The notes: generated from the letters alone by a model not told the origin. Counted from the first letter of the stretch, positions 25,947-35,421 are shown. The stretch is 64,000 bases of DNA from UBA1479 sp040218445 (GCA_040218445.1 JAVJRK010000007.1:40891-104890); one strand, 5' to 3'. Translations and numbers: made by a program.

Positions 25947-27128
25947 TCAGCAGATTTCGAACAGTCCGGCCGCCCCCATTCCACCACCGACACACATGGT
26001 GACGACCACGTTCTTGGCGCCACGGCGCTTGCCTTCGATCAGGATATGGCCGGTCAGGCGCGCGCCCGTCATACCGAAGGGATGGCCGACGGAAATGCCG
26101 CCGCCGTCCACGTTCAGGTTTTCCTGGGGAATGCCCAGCTTGTCGCGGCAATACAGCACCTGTGATGCAAAGGCTTCGTTCAGTTCCCAAAGGTCGATGT
26201 CATCGACCTTCAGGCCCTGGCGTTCCAACAGGCGCGGAATGGCGAACACGGGACCGATGCCCATTTCATCCGGCTCGCAACCTGCTGTCGCCAATCCTTT
26301 GAAAATGCCGAGCGGCTGCAGACCGCGGCGTTCGGCTTCCTTCTCGGACATCACCACGCAGGCCGACGCCCCATCCGAAAGCTGGGACGCATTGCCTGCC
26401 GTGATGTATTTGCCTGGGCCCATGACCGGCTCCAGCTTGGCGAGACCTTCCAGCGTCGTCGTCGGGCGGTTGCCTTCGTCCTGTTCCAGCGTCACGTCCT
26501 GTTCCGTGATTTCACCCGTTTCCTTGTTCTTGACCAGCATCTTTGTGGCAAGCGGTACGATCTCGTCATCGAATCGCCCGGCCTGTTGGGCCGCCGCCGT
26601 GCGCAATTGGCTTTCAAGTGCGTATTCGTCCTGCGCCTCGCGGGAAACCTTGTAGCGCTCGGCCACGATGTCGGCCGTATTGATCATGGGAATCCACATT
26701 TCCGGTTTATGCGCCATCAGCCAGTCTTCCTTGGCTTCGTTGGCCATGGCGTTGTCCCGGACCAGACTTATGCTTTCCAGGCCGCCGCCGACGGCCACAG
26801 GCACACCGTCCATAACCACCCGGTTGGCCGCCACGGCAATGGCCTGCAGACCCGATGCGCACAACCGGTTGATGGTCGTGCCGCTGGTCGATACGGGCAG
26901 GCCCGCACGCACCACAGACATGCGGGCGATGTTCTTGCCCGTCGCCCCTTCGGGCATGCCGCAACCCAGCACCACGTCCTCGACCTCGGCCGGGTCGATG
27001 CCGGCGCGGGCAACCGCATGCTTGATGACGTGTCCCGCCAGGGTCGCGCCATGGGTGTTGTTGAACGCCCCGCGCCCGGCCTTGCCGATGGGGGTGCGTG
27101 CGGTGGAAACGATGACGGCGCGGTCCAT
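25947..27128 (-). CDS. Acetyl-CoA C-acyltransferase (thiolase)
   Basis: A 393-residue thiolase. Nucleophile C90 is in INRLCASGLQA; the GHPFGMTGAR His and the MCVGGGMGAAGLFE Cys complete the site. It would cleave 3-ketoacyl-CoA, the last beta-oxidation step. AAGGA lies before the ATG. It is 54 bases downstream of the FadB-type gene on the same strand, so the two form the trifunctional set with hydratase and dehydrogenase activities. Confidence 0.95.
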   Translation of the reverse strand: MDRAVIVSTARTPIGKAGRGAFNNTHGATLAGHVIKHAVARAGIDPAEVEDVVLGCGMPEGATGKNIARMSVVRAGLPVSTSGTTINRLCASGLQAIAVAANRVVMDGVPVAVGGGLESISLVRDNAMANEAKEDWLMAHKPEMWIPMINTADIVAERYKVSREAQDEYALESQLRTAAAQQAGRFDDEIVPLATKMLVKNKETGEITEQDVTLEQDEGNRPTTTLEGLAKLEPVMGPGKYITAGNASQLSDGASACVVMSEKEAERRGLQPLGIFKGLATAGCEPDEMGIGPVFAIPRLLERQGLKVDDIDLWELNEAFASQVLYCRDKLGIPQENLNVDGGGISVGHPFGMTGARLTGHILIEGKRRGAKNVVVTMCVGGGMGAAGLFEIC

Positions 27129-27182
27129 TGTCTTAAATCCTTGTCTACGAGATATCAGGTGTCGGTTTGTCTTTGTGCCGGC

Positions 27183-29288
27183 CTATAGATCGGCAAAGGT
27201 GCCGCCCGTGCGGGCGAGTTTTTCCAGAAGCGGTGCCGGCTCCAGGGCCGGCGAAGCCTCCTTCGCCCAATGGGCCAGGCGTTCATAAACATGGGCTGCG
27301 CCCACTTGGTCGGCGTGGAACATGGGCCCGCCCTTGGCAACGGGGAAGCCGTATCCATTGATCCAGACGATATCAATGTCCGATGCCCGCTGGGCCATGC
27401 CTTCGTCGAGAATTTTCGCCCCTTCGTTGATCAATGCATAGAAACAGCGTTCGTGAATTTCCCGGTCTGAAATCTCTCGGCGCTCGATCCCCAATTCGGC
27501 CGAGGTTTCCTCGATGATTTTCTGCACCTCGGGATCCGGCAACGGCTTACGGGACCCTTCTTCATAGCGATACCAGCCCGCCATGGTCTTCTGGCCCTTG
27601 CGCCCGGCTTCGACCACACGGTCGGCGGCCACGGGCCAGCGTTCGTCCGGTTTCTTGAATTTCACCTGACGCTGGCGCACCAGATAGGAAACGTCCAGGC
27701 CCGCCAGATCGCCCACGGCCATGGGCCCCATGGCGAAACCGAAATCAAGGAACACCTTGTCCAATTGCTGCGGCAGGGCCCCTTCTTCCAGCAGGAAATA
27801 GGCCTGCCGTGTGTAGCGGTGGTACATACGGTTGCCGACGAAACCATCGCAATTGCCGACCAGGACCGGGATTTTTTCAATCCGCTTGCCCAGGTCCATG
27901 ACCGTGGCGATCACGTCCTTGGCCGTGTCCTTGCCGCGCACGTTCTCCATCAGCTTCATGACGTTTGCCGGGCTGAAGAAATGGGTGCCGATGACATCGG
28001 CCGGGCGCTTGGTGGCCGACGCAATTTCGTCGATATCCAGGGTCGATGTATTGGTCGCCAGAACGGCACCCGGTTTCATGACCGCGTCCAACTGGCCGAA
28101 GATAGCTTTCTTCAGATCCATTTCCTCGAACACGGCTTCGATCACGATGTCGGCGGGGCCCAAATCGGCGTAGTTCGTGGTGCCGGTGATCAGCCCCATG
28201 CGCTTATCCATGTCATCCTGGGCCAGGCGGCCCTTGGACACGGTCGCCGCGTAATTCTTTTCAACCTTGGCCATGCCGGCCTGCAAGGCATCTTCCGATG
28301 TTTCCAGAACCGTCACGGGAATGCCCACATTGGCCAGGCACATGGCGATGCCGCCGCCCATGGTCCCGCATCCGACCACGGCGGCCGTGTTGATGGGGCG
28401 TTTTGCCGTGTCGCGGGCGACGTCCTTGACCTTGGCGGCTTCGCGTTCGGCGAAAAACAGATGACGCTGCGCCTTGGACTGATCGGATTCCCGGCACTTC
28501 ACGAAAATATCGCGCTCGGCCTTCATGCCGTCGTCGAACGGCTGGCTGGCCGCAATCTCGACGCAATCGATGCAGGCCAGCGGCGCCAAAAGGCCGCGGG
28601 AGCGACGCTCCCAGGTCTTGCGCGCCTCTTCGAATACTTCGGGGCCCGCGTCGGAAACTTCCAGATCGCGCACCTTGCGCAGCGGCGCCTTATCGGCCAC
28701 CAACTTGCCCGCGAAGGCAACCGCGCCGGCGGTCAGCTCGCCCTCGACGATACGATCCAACACACCCAGGTCGAGCGCCTCTTGGGCCGGGAACGGATCG
28801 CCGGACAAAATCACTTTCAAGGCCCGCTTGGCCCCGATAATGCGCGGCAGGCGCTGCGTGCCGCCGGACCCGGGAACGATCCCCAACTTGACCTCGGGCA
28901 GGGCGATCTTGGCCGTCGCATCGGCGATGCGGTAATGGCAGCTAAGCGGCAGTTCCAGCCCGCCGCCGAAGGACGTCGAATGCAAGGCCGCGACGACATA
29001 CTTGGGGAATTCCTCGGCCCGGGCACAAAGCTGACGCAAGGTCGGCTCCGCCGGCGGGGCGCCGAATTCACGAATATCGGCACCGCCGGAAAAACAACGC
29101 CCGCCGCCCCGGATCACCACGGCATCGATGCCGTCATCGGCCTCGGCCTTGTCCAGGGCCGCCATGACGCCCGTGCGCACGGCATGGCCAAGCGCATTCA
29201 CCGGGGGGCTGTCGATGGTGATGACGGCAATGCGGTCATGGACGTCCAGGGATACGGGTGTATCGGATGCGGATGCGGATGCGGACAT
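27183..29288 (-). CDS. FadB/FadJ-type enoyl-CoA hydratase/3-hydroxyacyl-CoA dehydrogenase
   Basis: A 701-residue fusion. The N-terminal crotonase domain (about 1-190) has CFSGGADI and SFGGGLELPLSCHYRIA for the oxyanion hole and PEVKLGIVPGSGGTQRLPR with the catalytic Glu. The dehydrogenase half has the NAD motif VVGCGTMGGGIAMCLA (from about 300), then GTHFFSPANVMKLME. The last 50 residues repeat the C-terminal HAD helix set. It converts trans-enoyl-CoA to 3-ketoacyl-CoA. The extreme N-terminus is encoded by a GCATCC hexamer repeat (Ser-Ala repeats). Confidence 0.95.
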   Translation of the reverse strand: MSASASASDTPVSLDVHDRIAVITIDSPPVNALGHAVRTGVMAALDKAEADDGIDAVVIRGGGRCFSGGADIREFGAPPAEPTLRQLCARAEEFPKYVVAALHSTSFGGGLELPLSCHYRIADATAKIALPEVKLGIVPGSGGTQRLPRIIGAKRALKVILSGDPFPAQEALDLGVLDRIVEGELTAGAVAFAGKLVADKAPLRKVRDLEVSDAGPEVFEEARKTWERRSRGLLAPLACIDCVEIAASQPFDDGMKAERDIFVKCRESDQSKAQRHLFFAEREAAKVKDVARDTAKRPINTAAVVGCGTMGGGIAMCLANVGIPVTVLETSEDALQAGMAKVEKNYAATVSKGRLAQDDMDKRMGLITGTTNYADLGPADIVIEAVFEEMDLKKAIFGQLDAVMKPGAVLATNTSTLDIDEIASATKRPADVIGTHFFSPANVMKLMENVRGKDTAKDVIATVMDLGKRIEKIPVLVGNCDGFVGNRMYHRYTRQAYFLLEEGALPQQLDKVFLDFGFAMGPMAVGDLAGLDVSYLVRQRQVKFKKPDERWPVAADRVVEAGRKGQKTMAGWYRYEEGSRKPLPDPEVQKIIEETSAELGIERREISDREIHERCFYALINEGAKILDEGMAQRASDIDIVWINGYGFPVAKGGPMFHADQVGAAHVYERLAHWAKEASPALEPAPLLEKLARTGGTFADL
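29264..29286. repeat. Hexamer tandem repeat at FadB-type start
   Basis: Three exact CGGATG units (29264-29281) and a fourth partial one, encoding Ser-Ala repeats right after the start codon. Changes in copy number would stay in frame, so this would vary N-terminal length rather than switch the gene off. Confidence 0.8.
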
Positions 29289-29324
29289 GGGTGATGTTTC
29301 CCTTTTTCTCTTGCGGGGTTGCGG

Positions 29325-30989
29325 CTAGGCGGCCGGACCCGATTTCAAACTGCTTAGGTTGGTATAGGCCGAAATATGTTCCAGCGAGGCCGCCACATCG
29401 ACCACCACGGGGCCGTTATGAGCCAGGGCCTCCGCCAGGACCGGGCCGGCTTCGTCGGACGAGGTAACGCGCAGGCCTTTGGCGCCGAAGCTTTCGGCCC
29501 AGGCGGCGAAATCCGGGTTGACCAGGTCCGTGCCCTCGATCCGCCCGGGAAATGACTTTTCCTGATGCAGGCGGATGGTGCCGTAACTTTTGTTGTTGGA
29601 AACGAATATGCGGACACGCGCACCGTACTGCACGGCCGTGGCAAGTTCGTTCCCGGTCATCATGGTCCCGCCGTCGCCGCAAACGGTCACGACCTGGCGG
29701 TCGGGATAGCGCAAGGCTGCCGCAACCGCCGAGGGCACGCCCAGGCCCATGGCCCCCGACACGGCACCCAATAGAATCTGCGTCGGCTTGAACGGGAAAT
29801 ACCGGTGGACCCAGGAATTGAAGTTCCCCGCGTCCATGGTGATCACCGCGTCATCGGCAAGCTGATCGCGAAAGGCTTGAATGATATGACCGAAATTAAC
29901 GCCGTCGGGCGCCGACCACGGTTTCCATTCCGACAGCTTGCGGTTGGCGTCGCGCAGCCGCTTCAGCCAAGCACCCCGGCCCTGCGGAACCTTGGGCGGC
30001 GTGACGCCCGACAGGCGAAGCAAAAAGTCTTGGGGATCAGCACAGACCGCCTGCGCCGTATCGAACACATGGTCCAGGTGTTCCGCATCGGGGTAGACGT
30101 GGATCAGCGGCTGGCGGGGCTGCGGCGCTGCGGGCAACAAATAGCCCTGGGTCGTGACGTCGCCCAGGCGCGTGCCCACGGCCAGAATCAGATCGGCATC
30201 TTCCAGCGTTTCCCGCACCGAGGCCGGCACGCCATAGCCCAAATGAGCGGCAAAGTGGTCGTGGTGGTTGGGAAACATATCCTGGTTCTTGAAGCTGGTG
30301 GCAACGGGCAGCGACCAAACCTCGGAACAGGCCAGCAGCGTCGACCGGGACGCGGCCGGGCGCAGCATGCCGCCCGCGATCAGCAACGGCTGCTTCGCGT
30401 TTTCCAGCGCCATGGCCGCGGCATTGATCTGGGCATCCGTCGCCTTGGGCACGTCAAGCGGCAGCGGCGGGGCGCCATCACCGTCGACAGCGTCAATCAG
30501 CATGTCTTCGGGCAGGACAACAACGACCGGGCCGGGCGTGCCTTCCTGTGCGATCCGGAAGGCTTCGGCCACGGCGGGGGCCACGCGACCCGCTTCGTGG
30601 ATTTCCTCGATATGTTTGGCCATGTCGCCGAAGGTGACGCGGTAATCCACTTCCTGGAAAGCGCCGCGCCCCAGGTCCGCCCGGGGCACCTGGCCGATGA
30701 ACAGCACCAGCGGCACCGCATCCTGTTGCGAGGTATGAACGGCGATCGAGGCGTTACAGGCACCGGGGCCGCGGCTGACCAGGGCAACGCCCGGCGTGCC
30801 CGTCAGCTTTGCATCGGCGACAGCCATGAACCCGGCACCACCTTCGTGTCGGCATGACACGACCTGAATGGCGTTGTTGCCATGCAAGGAATCAAGAACC
30901 GAAAGATAACTTTCCCCCGGCACGCAATACACCCGGTCGACACCGTGCAATGCCAGCGTATCGACCAAGATATCAGCAGCGCGTTTCAT
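29325..30989 (-). CDS. Acetolactate synthase-like thiamine pyrophosphate enzyme
   Basis: A 554-residue TPP enzyme of the benzoylformate decarboxylase/acetolactate synthase family. The cofactor-activating Glu is E49 (CRHEGGAGFMA), and the TPP/Mg motif begins GDGGTMMTGNELATAVQYG and ends at SNN. No regulatory subunit (IlvH) is adjacent and the quinone-type or ThDP-lyase roles cannot be separated by eye, so 2-hydroxyacyl-CoA lyase, sulfoacetaldehyde or oxo-acid activity remain possible. Being inside a beta-oxidation cluster favours an acyl-CoA-related lyase. GGGAGG precedes the ATG. Confidence 0.85.
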   Translation of the reverse strand: MKRAADILVDTLALHGVDRVYCVPGESYLSVLDSLHGNNAIQVVSCRHEGGAGFMAVADAKLTGTPGVALVSRGPGACNASIAVHTSQQDAVPLVLFIGQVPRADLGRGAFQEVDYRVTFGDMAKHIEEIHEAGRVAPAVAEAFRIAQEGTPGPVVVVLPEDMLIDAVDGDGAPPLPLDVPKATDAQINAAAMALENAKQPLLIAGGMLRPAASRSTLLACSEVWSLPVATSFKNQDMFPNHHDHFAAHLGYGVPASVRETLEDADLILAVGTRLGDVTTQGYLLPAAPQPRQPLIHVYPDAEHLDHVFDTAQAVCADPQDFLLRLSGVTPPKVPQGRGAWLKRLRDANRKLSEWKPWSAPDGVNFGHIIQAFRDQLADDAVITMDAGNFNSWVHRYFPFKPTQILLGAVSGAMGLGVPSAVAAALRYPDRQVVTVCGDGGTMMTGNELATAVQYGARVRIFVSNNKSYGTIRLHQEKSFPGRIEGTDLVNPDFAAWAESFGAKGLRVTSSDEAGPVLAEALAHNGPVVVDVAASLEHISAYTNLSSLKSGPAA

Positions 30990-31102
30990 TCAATGGCCTC
31001 CCTCAAGGCTGCGAGGCGCGGACATTGCCGCGTTCATGTATCCGGACAAACCGGTTCGAAAAAGTTTAGCACGACGCCGTCGCCGGTAACCGGTCTAGCG
31101 TT

Positions 31103-32746
31103 TCATTTCGCGGTGTCGGGCCAGTTGTAATCGGCGAATTTGGAGCGCAGGTCCTTTTTCGAAATCTTGCCCGTCGCCGTGTGGGGGATTTCGTCGACGA
31201 AAACGATGTCGTCGGGCAGCCAAAACTTCGCCACGTGGTCGGCGAGCACCTTCTTGATTTCATCGCCGGTAACCCCGGCACCTTCCCGTTTGACGACGAC
31301 CAGCAGCGGCCGTTCCTCCCATTTCGGATGCTTCACGGCGATGGCCGCAGCCTCCACTACGTCGGGATGGGTCAGGGCGTAGTTTTCCAGATCAATGGAG
31401 CTGATCCATTCCCCGCCGGATTTGATCAGGTCCTTGGAGCGGTCGGACACACTGATCAGCCCATCGGGCGAGACCGAGGCCATGTCCCCGGTGCCGAACC
31501 AGCCATCGGCGTCGAAGGCCGCTTCGGTCGCGGCATCGTCCTCGAAATAGGCGGCGGCGACCCAGGGCCCGCGCACGAACAACTGGCCCACGGCTTTGCC
31601 GTCGTGGGGCAATGGGGTTCCGTCAAGATCGACGATTTTGACCTCAAAGCCGAACAACGGCCGTCCCTGACTTTGCTGGATTTTATAGCGCTCGGCCGCG
31701 GGCAGATCGTGGTGGCGTTGCCGCAGTCGGCCGGTGGTACCGGCGGCGCTCAACTCCGTCATGCCCCAGGCATGGACGACATGGACGCCGTAATCTTCCT
31801 CGAACGCCTTGATCATGGAAAGCGACGGCGCCGAACCGCCGATGTTGCAGATTTCCAAATGGTCCAGGCGGCCGCCCGACTTCTTCAAGTGCTGCAGCAC
31901 GTCGATCCAGATGGTCGGCACACCGGCCGTGACGGTGACTTTTTCTTCATCCAAAAGGCGGCAGATGTTGTCGCCGTGCATGTTCGGGCCGGGCAGCACC
32001 AGTTTCGTGCCGGCAATGGGTGCTGCGTAGGGCGCCATCCAGCCATGTACGTGAAACATGCTGACCGCCGGCAACAGGACGGTGCGCGACGAGATGCACA
32101 GCGGGTGATCGCTGGACGTGCCGGCCAGGGCATGCAGCACCATGGCGCGGTGCGAATAAAGCACGCCCTTAGGATTGCCCGTAGTGCCCGAGGTATAGCA
32201 AAGCGCCACCGCCGTGTTCTCGTCGAACTGCGGCCAAGTGAAATCCTCGTCCTCGGCTGCCAGCAGGTCCTCGTAGCAGACCGCACCCCGCAACGTCGTT
32301 TCCGGCATCTTGCCGCTGTCACAAAGGATGATGAATTTCTCGATGGACGGACATTGATCCTGCAGGCTTTCCATCATCTCGACCCAGGTGGTGTCGATGA
32401 ACATCACCCGGTCCTTGGCGTGATTGATGATGTAGACGATCTGATCCGCGAACAGGCGCGGGTTGATCGTATGGATGACCGCGCCGGAACCGCCGATGGC
32501 GTAGTACAGTTCAAGATGACGGTAAGTGGTCCAGGCCATGGTGCCGACCCGATCGCCCTGATCGATGCCCAGACGCTTCAGCGCATTGGCCAGACGGCAC
32601 ATGCGTTTGTACGCATCCGCATAGGTATAACGGTGCATGTCGCCTTCGACCCGATGGGTTACGATCTCGACATCGCCGTGCCAGGCGTCCGCATGCTTGA
32701 CGATCATCGACGTCAAAAGCGGCACATCCATCATCATTCCCTGCAA
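31103..32746 (-). CDS. Medium/long-chain acyl-CoA ligase (AlkK/DmdB-like)
   Basis: A 547-residue AMP-forming ligase. The P-loop is YTSGTTGNPKG, followed by HAWGMTELSAAGTTG, DGWFGTGD and the catalytic Lys in TATGKISKK. The sequence is closest in style to AlkK-type medium-chain and methylmercaptopropionate (DmdB) ligases. It activates a fatty acid for the neighbouring beta-oxidation enzymes. The start codon is TTG: AAGGAGG lies seven bases before it, while the first ATG, nine bases downstream, would be too far. Confidence 0.93.
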   Translation of the reverse strand: MQGMMMDVPLLTSMIVKHADAWHGDVEIVTHRVEGDMHRYTYADAYKRMCRLANALKRLGIDQGDRVGTMAWTTYRHLELYYAIGGSGAVIHTINPRLFADQIVYIINHAKDRVMFIDTTWVEMMESLQDQCPSIEKFIILCDSGKMPETTLRGAVCYEDLLAAEDEDFTWPQFDENTAVALCYTSGTTGNPKGVLYSHRAMVLHALAGTSSDHPLCISSRTVLLPAVSMFHVHGWMAPYAAPIAGTKLVLPGPNMHGDNICRLLDEEKVTVTAGVPTIWIDVLQHLKKSGGRLDHLEICNIGGSAPSLSMIKAFEEDYGVHVVHAWGMTELSAAGTTGRLRQRHHDLPAAERYKIQQSQGRPLFGFEVKIVDLDGTPLPHDGKAVGQLFVRGPWVAAAYFEDDAATEAAFDADGWFGTGDMASVSPDGLISVSDRSKDLIKSGGEWISSIDLENYALTHPDVVEAAAIAVKHPKWEERPLLVVVKREGAGVTGDEIKKVLADHVAKFWLPDDIVFVDEIPHTATGKISKKDLRSKFADYNWPDTAK

Positions 32747-33008
32747 GCGTATTCCTCCTTAAGTATGGTCTTGGTCTTTCTTTGTGCCGGGCATTGCACC
32801 CGGGTTTTCCGGACTATGGCGGGTCGCGCCAACCAAGATCAAGCTTCCATGAAAGCGCGGTTCGCCATGCGAAACGCATTGCGGGTGGGCCTTGTGTTCG
32901 GCGGGCTTTTCGATAAACCTCTGTCACCCCGTTTCGGAGGACACGCCAAACAGGCGCACCCGCCAGGACATCCAGGCAAAAACATCCAAGAACGACGAAG
33001 GCACCACG

Positions 33009-34232
33009 ATGGAATTCACCCCCTCCCCGCGCACCCAGGAACTGGCGGAAAAACTGACCGCGTTTATGAACGCCGAGGTTTATCCCAATGAAGCCCTGTT
33101 TCAGGAACAATTGAACCAGGGGGACACGCGCTGGAAGGTCGTGCCCATCGTCGAAGATCTGAAGGCCAAGGCCAAGGCAGCGGGTCTGTGGAATCTGTTC
33201 CTGCCGGAAAGCGAGCTCGGTGCCGGCCTGACCAACCTGGAATACGCGCCCTTATGCGAAATCATGGGCCGCGTCCCTTGGGCGCCAGAGGTCTTCAACT
33301 GCAACGCGCCCGATACCGGCAACATGGAAACCCTGGTGCGGTATGGCGACGACGACCAAAAGGAACAATGGCTGAAGCCGCTTCTGGCCGGTGAAATCCG
33401 CTCTGCCTTCGCCATGACCGAGCCCGATGTGGCCTCAAGCGACGCGACCAACATCAAGACCAGCATCCGCATGGACGGCAATCACTACGTCATCAACGGG
33501 CGCAAGTGGTGGACATCGGGCGTAGGCTCCCCCCATTGCAAGGTCCTGATCGTCATGGGCAAGAACGATCCCGACGCCGAAACCTACAAACAGCAATCGA
33601 TGATATTGGTCCCGCTGGACACCCCCGGCGTGAAGGTCGAACGCATGCTGGATGTCATGGGGTTCGACGACGCACCCCACGGCCATGGTGAAGTGGTCTT
33701 CGACAACGTGCGCGTGCCCGCATCCAACATGCTGCTGGGCGAAGGGCGCGGGTTCGAAATCGCCCAAGGCCGCCTGGGCCCGGGCCGCATTCATCACTGC
33801 ATGCGGATCGTCGGCATCGCCGAACGCGCACTTGAATTCATGTGCAAGCGTGCGACGGAACGTGAAACATGGGGCAAGGCCCTGGCCGACCGGGGTGTGA
33901 CCCAGGAACGCATTGCCAAAAGCCGCATCGAGATTGAGATGTGCCGCCTGTTGGTGCTGAAAGCCGCCTGGATGATGGACACGGTCGGCAACAAGGCCGC
34001 GCGCCAGGAAATCGGCATGATCAAGGTCGCCGCTCCCAATATGGCGTTGGAGGTCGTGGACCGGGCGATCCAGGCGTTCGGCGGCGCGGGCATGTGCCAG
34101 GATACGCCGCTGGCCTATTTCTGGGCGCGCATGCGGGCATTGAAATTCGCCGACGGCCCCGACGAGGTCCACCGCCGCCAGATCGCGCGTATGGAACTGC
34201 GCCGCCAGGCCGATTGGCCGCCGCGCACCTAA
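33009..34232 (+). CDS. Acyl-CoA dehydrogenase (ACAD10/11-like)
   Basis: A 407-residue FAD-dependent acyl-CoA dehydrogenase. FAD-contacting blocks are FAMTEPDVASSDATN and RKWWTSGVG; the C-terminus has AIQAFGGAGMCQDTPLAYFW. The sequence resembles the dehydrogenase part of ACAD10/ACAD11, and an APH-type kinase like the other half of those fusions lies 4 kb away at 38234. The start at 33009 is chosen by homology and a GAAGG upstream; the open frame reaches 39 codons further. Divergent from the acyl-CoA ligase. Confidence 0.94.
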   Translation: MEFTPSPRTQELAEKLTAFMNAEVYPNEALFQEQLNQGDTRWKVVPIVEDLKAKAKAAGLWNLFLPESELGAGLTNLEYAPLCEIMGRVPWAPEVFNCNAPDTGNMETLVRYGDDDQKEQWLKPLLAGEIRSAFAMTEPDVASSDATNIKTSIRMDGNHYVINGRKWWTSGVGSPHCKVLIVMGKNDPDAETYKQQSMILVPLDTPGVKVERMLDVMGFDDAPHGHGEVVFDNVRVPASNMLLGEGRGFEIAQGRLGPGRIHHCMRIVGIAERALEFMCKRATERETWGKALADRGVTQERIAKSRIEIEMCRLLVLKAAWMMDTVGNKAARQEIGMIKVAAPNMALEVVDRAIQAFGGAGMCQDTPLAYFWARMRALKFADGPDEVHRRQIARMELRRQADWPPRT

Positions 34233-34325
34233 GGCTTTACCCTTCGGCCCAAATAAAACGGTAAATACTCGAAGAAATAATTGCCGACACTTTCGATGCG
34301 GGAAAAATTCCAAAAAATCCCGCAT

Positions 34326-34350
34326 GGCTCTGTTAAGAGCCGTTATTTTT
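34326..34350 (+). terminator. Rho-independent terminator after acyl-CoA dehydrogenase
   Basis: GGCTCT-GTTA-AGAGCC stem-loop followed by GTTATTTTT, about 90 bases past the dehydrogenase stop. Confidence 0.6.
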
Positions 34351-34415
34351 CGGAATTACCGTAAAATTCCGGCCCGTGGTGCTGCGTTAAATATTTGCTG
34401 CAGCGCGGCAAATCA

Positions 34416-34445
34416 TTGACATTTGGCCTGACAAGTCCCCATATA
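34416..34445 (+). promoter_or_regulatory. Candidate sigma-70 promoter of cold-shock gene
   Basis: TTGACA at 34416-34421, then an 18-base spacer and CATATA at 34440-34445. The -35 is perfect, the -10 is two matches short. Confidence 0.5.
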
Positions 34446-34594
34446 GGCCACACGTTACATTTGTTATGTCGACCTTAGGTCACCGGCGCTGCCGGGAAGC
34501 TTCGTTAACCCCTGACAATGTGGACGTTACACCGCCGCGCCGCCGCATGGTGCGGGGCACGGTTTGTTTTACCCATTGCAAGAGGAATACGACA

Positions 34595-34804
34595 ATGGCT
34601 ACCGGTACAGTTAAATGGTTCAACCCGAACAAAGGTTTTGGTTTCATTCAGCCCGACGACGGTTCGCAGGATGCCTTCGTGCATATCTCCGCCGTCGAAC
34701 GCGCCGGCATTCACACGCTGAACGAAGGCCAGAAGGTCACCTATGACCTTGAGCCCGGGAAAAACGGCAAATCTTCCGCCGAAAACCTGACGCTCGCCGA
34801 CTAA
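34595..34804 (+). CDS. Cold-shock protein (CspA family)
   Basis: A 69-residue single cold-shock domain. RNP1 is KGFGFIQ and RNP2 is DAFVHIS. It binds single-stranded RNA/DNA and unfolds mRNA in the cold. GAGGAAT lies before the ATG at 34595, and the homology begins exactly there, although the frame is open upstream. A long structured leader precedes it and a strong hairpin follows. Confidence 0.95.
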   Translation: MATGTVKWFNPNKGFGFIQPDDGSQDAFVHISAVERAGIHTLNEGQKVTYDLEPGKNGKSSAENLTLAD

Positions 34805-34816
34805 GACTTCGTGGCA

Positions 34817-34843
34817 CTGCTCCCGGCCATCCGCCGGGAGCAG
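34817..34843 (+). terminator. Hairpin terminator after cold-shock gene
   Basis: CTGCTCCCGG-CCATCCG-CCGGGAGCAG, a perfect 10-base stem starting 13 bases after the stop, followed by TATCCGATTTT. The T-run is delayed. Confidence 0.65.
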
Positions 34844-34909
34844 TATCCGATTTTCGGGCTTTGCGCCCTCTGCCCATCTGCTTGTTCCGCACCCTTCAGG
34901 AGTCATTCC

Positions 34910-35167
34910 ATGACCATGTCCGACCGCCGACGAGCAGCCACCCGGTCCCGCGCAGAGGAAGAGTTCCTTGCCGCCCAAAAAAAGCAGAAACAGGAATTGC
35001 ACGAAAAAGAGCAGGACCGCGAAAACAAGGCCAAGCATGTCGCAGACCTAAAGGCCAAGCGACTGGCCAAGGAAGCCGCGGAAAGCGACGGTGATGCGAA
35101 AGTCGCGGTGGCAAAGCCTAAGAAAAAGAAAAAAGCCGCCGACCTGCCCCAGTTTCACCGCTTCTAA
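34910..35167 (+). CDS. Small Lys/Glu-rich coiled-coil protein
   Basis: An 85-residue, highly charged protein: alternating Lys/Glu/Gln helices (AEEEFLAAQKKQKQELHEKE), then a Lys cluster (KPKKKKK) and a hydrophobic-aromatic end DLPQFHRF. CAGGAG precedes the ATG; an ATG two codons later is also possible. Composition suggests a nucleic-acid or ribosome-associated helper, and its place behind the cold-shock gene fits, but no family is recognised. Confidence 0.65.
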   Translation: MTMSDRRRAATRSRAEEEFLAAQKKQKQELHEKEQDRENKAKHVADLKAKRLAKEAAESDGDAKVAVAKPKKKKKAADLPQFHRF

Positions 35168-35220
35168 ATGCCATCGGCATACCGAATCGACATCAATACA
35201 TAAACTTCAAGAATCAGATT

Positions 35221-35418
35221 ATGAGCGACGCACAGGAAAACGAGACTTTCGACCTTGACGAACACAGCCGGTCCGCCCCCGCGGATCAGCCCAAGACCCG
35301 GTCATGCCTGCGCTGTGATACACGCTTCATGAGTGCCTGGTCCGGCGAACGGATCTGTCCGCGGTGCAAGGGCTCCAGCGCCTGGCGCAGCGACGCACCG
35401 ATTGCCCATCGCACTTGA
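35221..35418 (+). CDS. Small zinc-ribbon protein
   Basis: A 65-residue protein with an acidic N-terminus and a four-Cys zinc ribbon: CLRC near 35-38 and CPRC near 52-55. The 14-residue loop between the pairs and the aromatic GSSAWR tail are usual for short alphaproteobacterial zinc ribbons. It may bind RNA, DNA or a protein partner. A short hairpin TCGCCC-TTC-GGGCGA (35422-35436) follows the stop. Confidence 0.7.
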   Translation: MSDAQENETFDLDEHSRSAPADQPKTRSCLRCDTRFMSAWSGERICPRCKGSSAWRSDAPIAHRT

Positions 35419-35421
35419 GTT

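Larger units (their letters stand above)
34233..34594. other. Terminator, promoter and leader upstream of cold-shock gene
   Basis: No gene. Three perfect inverted repeats are stacked: ATGCGGGA/TCCCGCAT (34296-34325), GGCTCT/AGAGCC (34326-34341) and GGAATT/AATTCC (34352-34370). A promoter-like pair follows near 34416. If that is used, the cold-shock mRNA has an untranslated leader of roughly 140 bases, as usual for csp genes, where leader folding controls cold induction. Confidence 0.6.
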
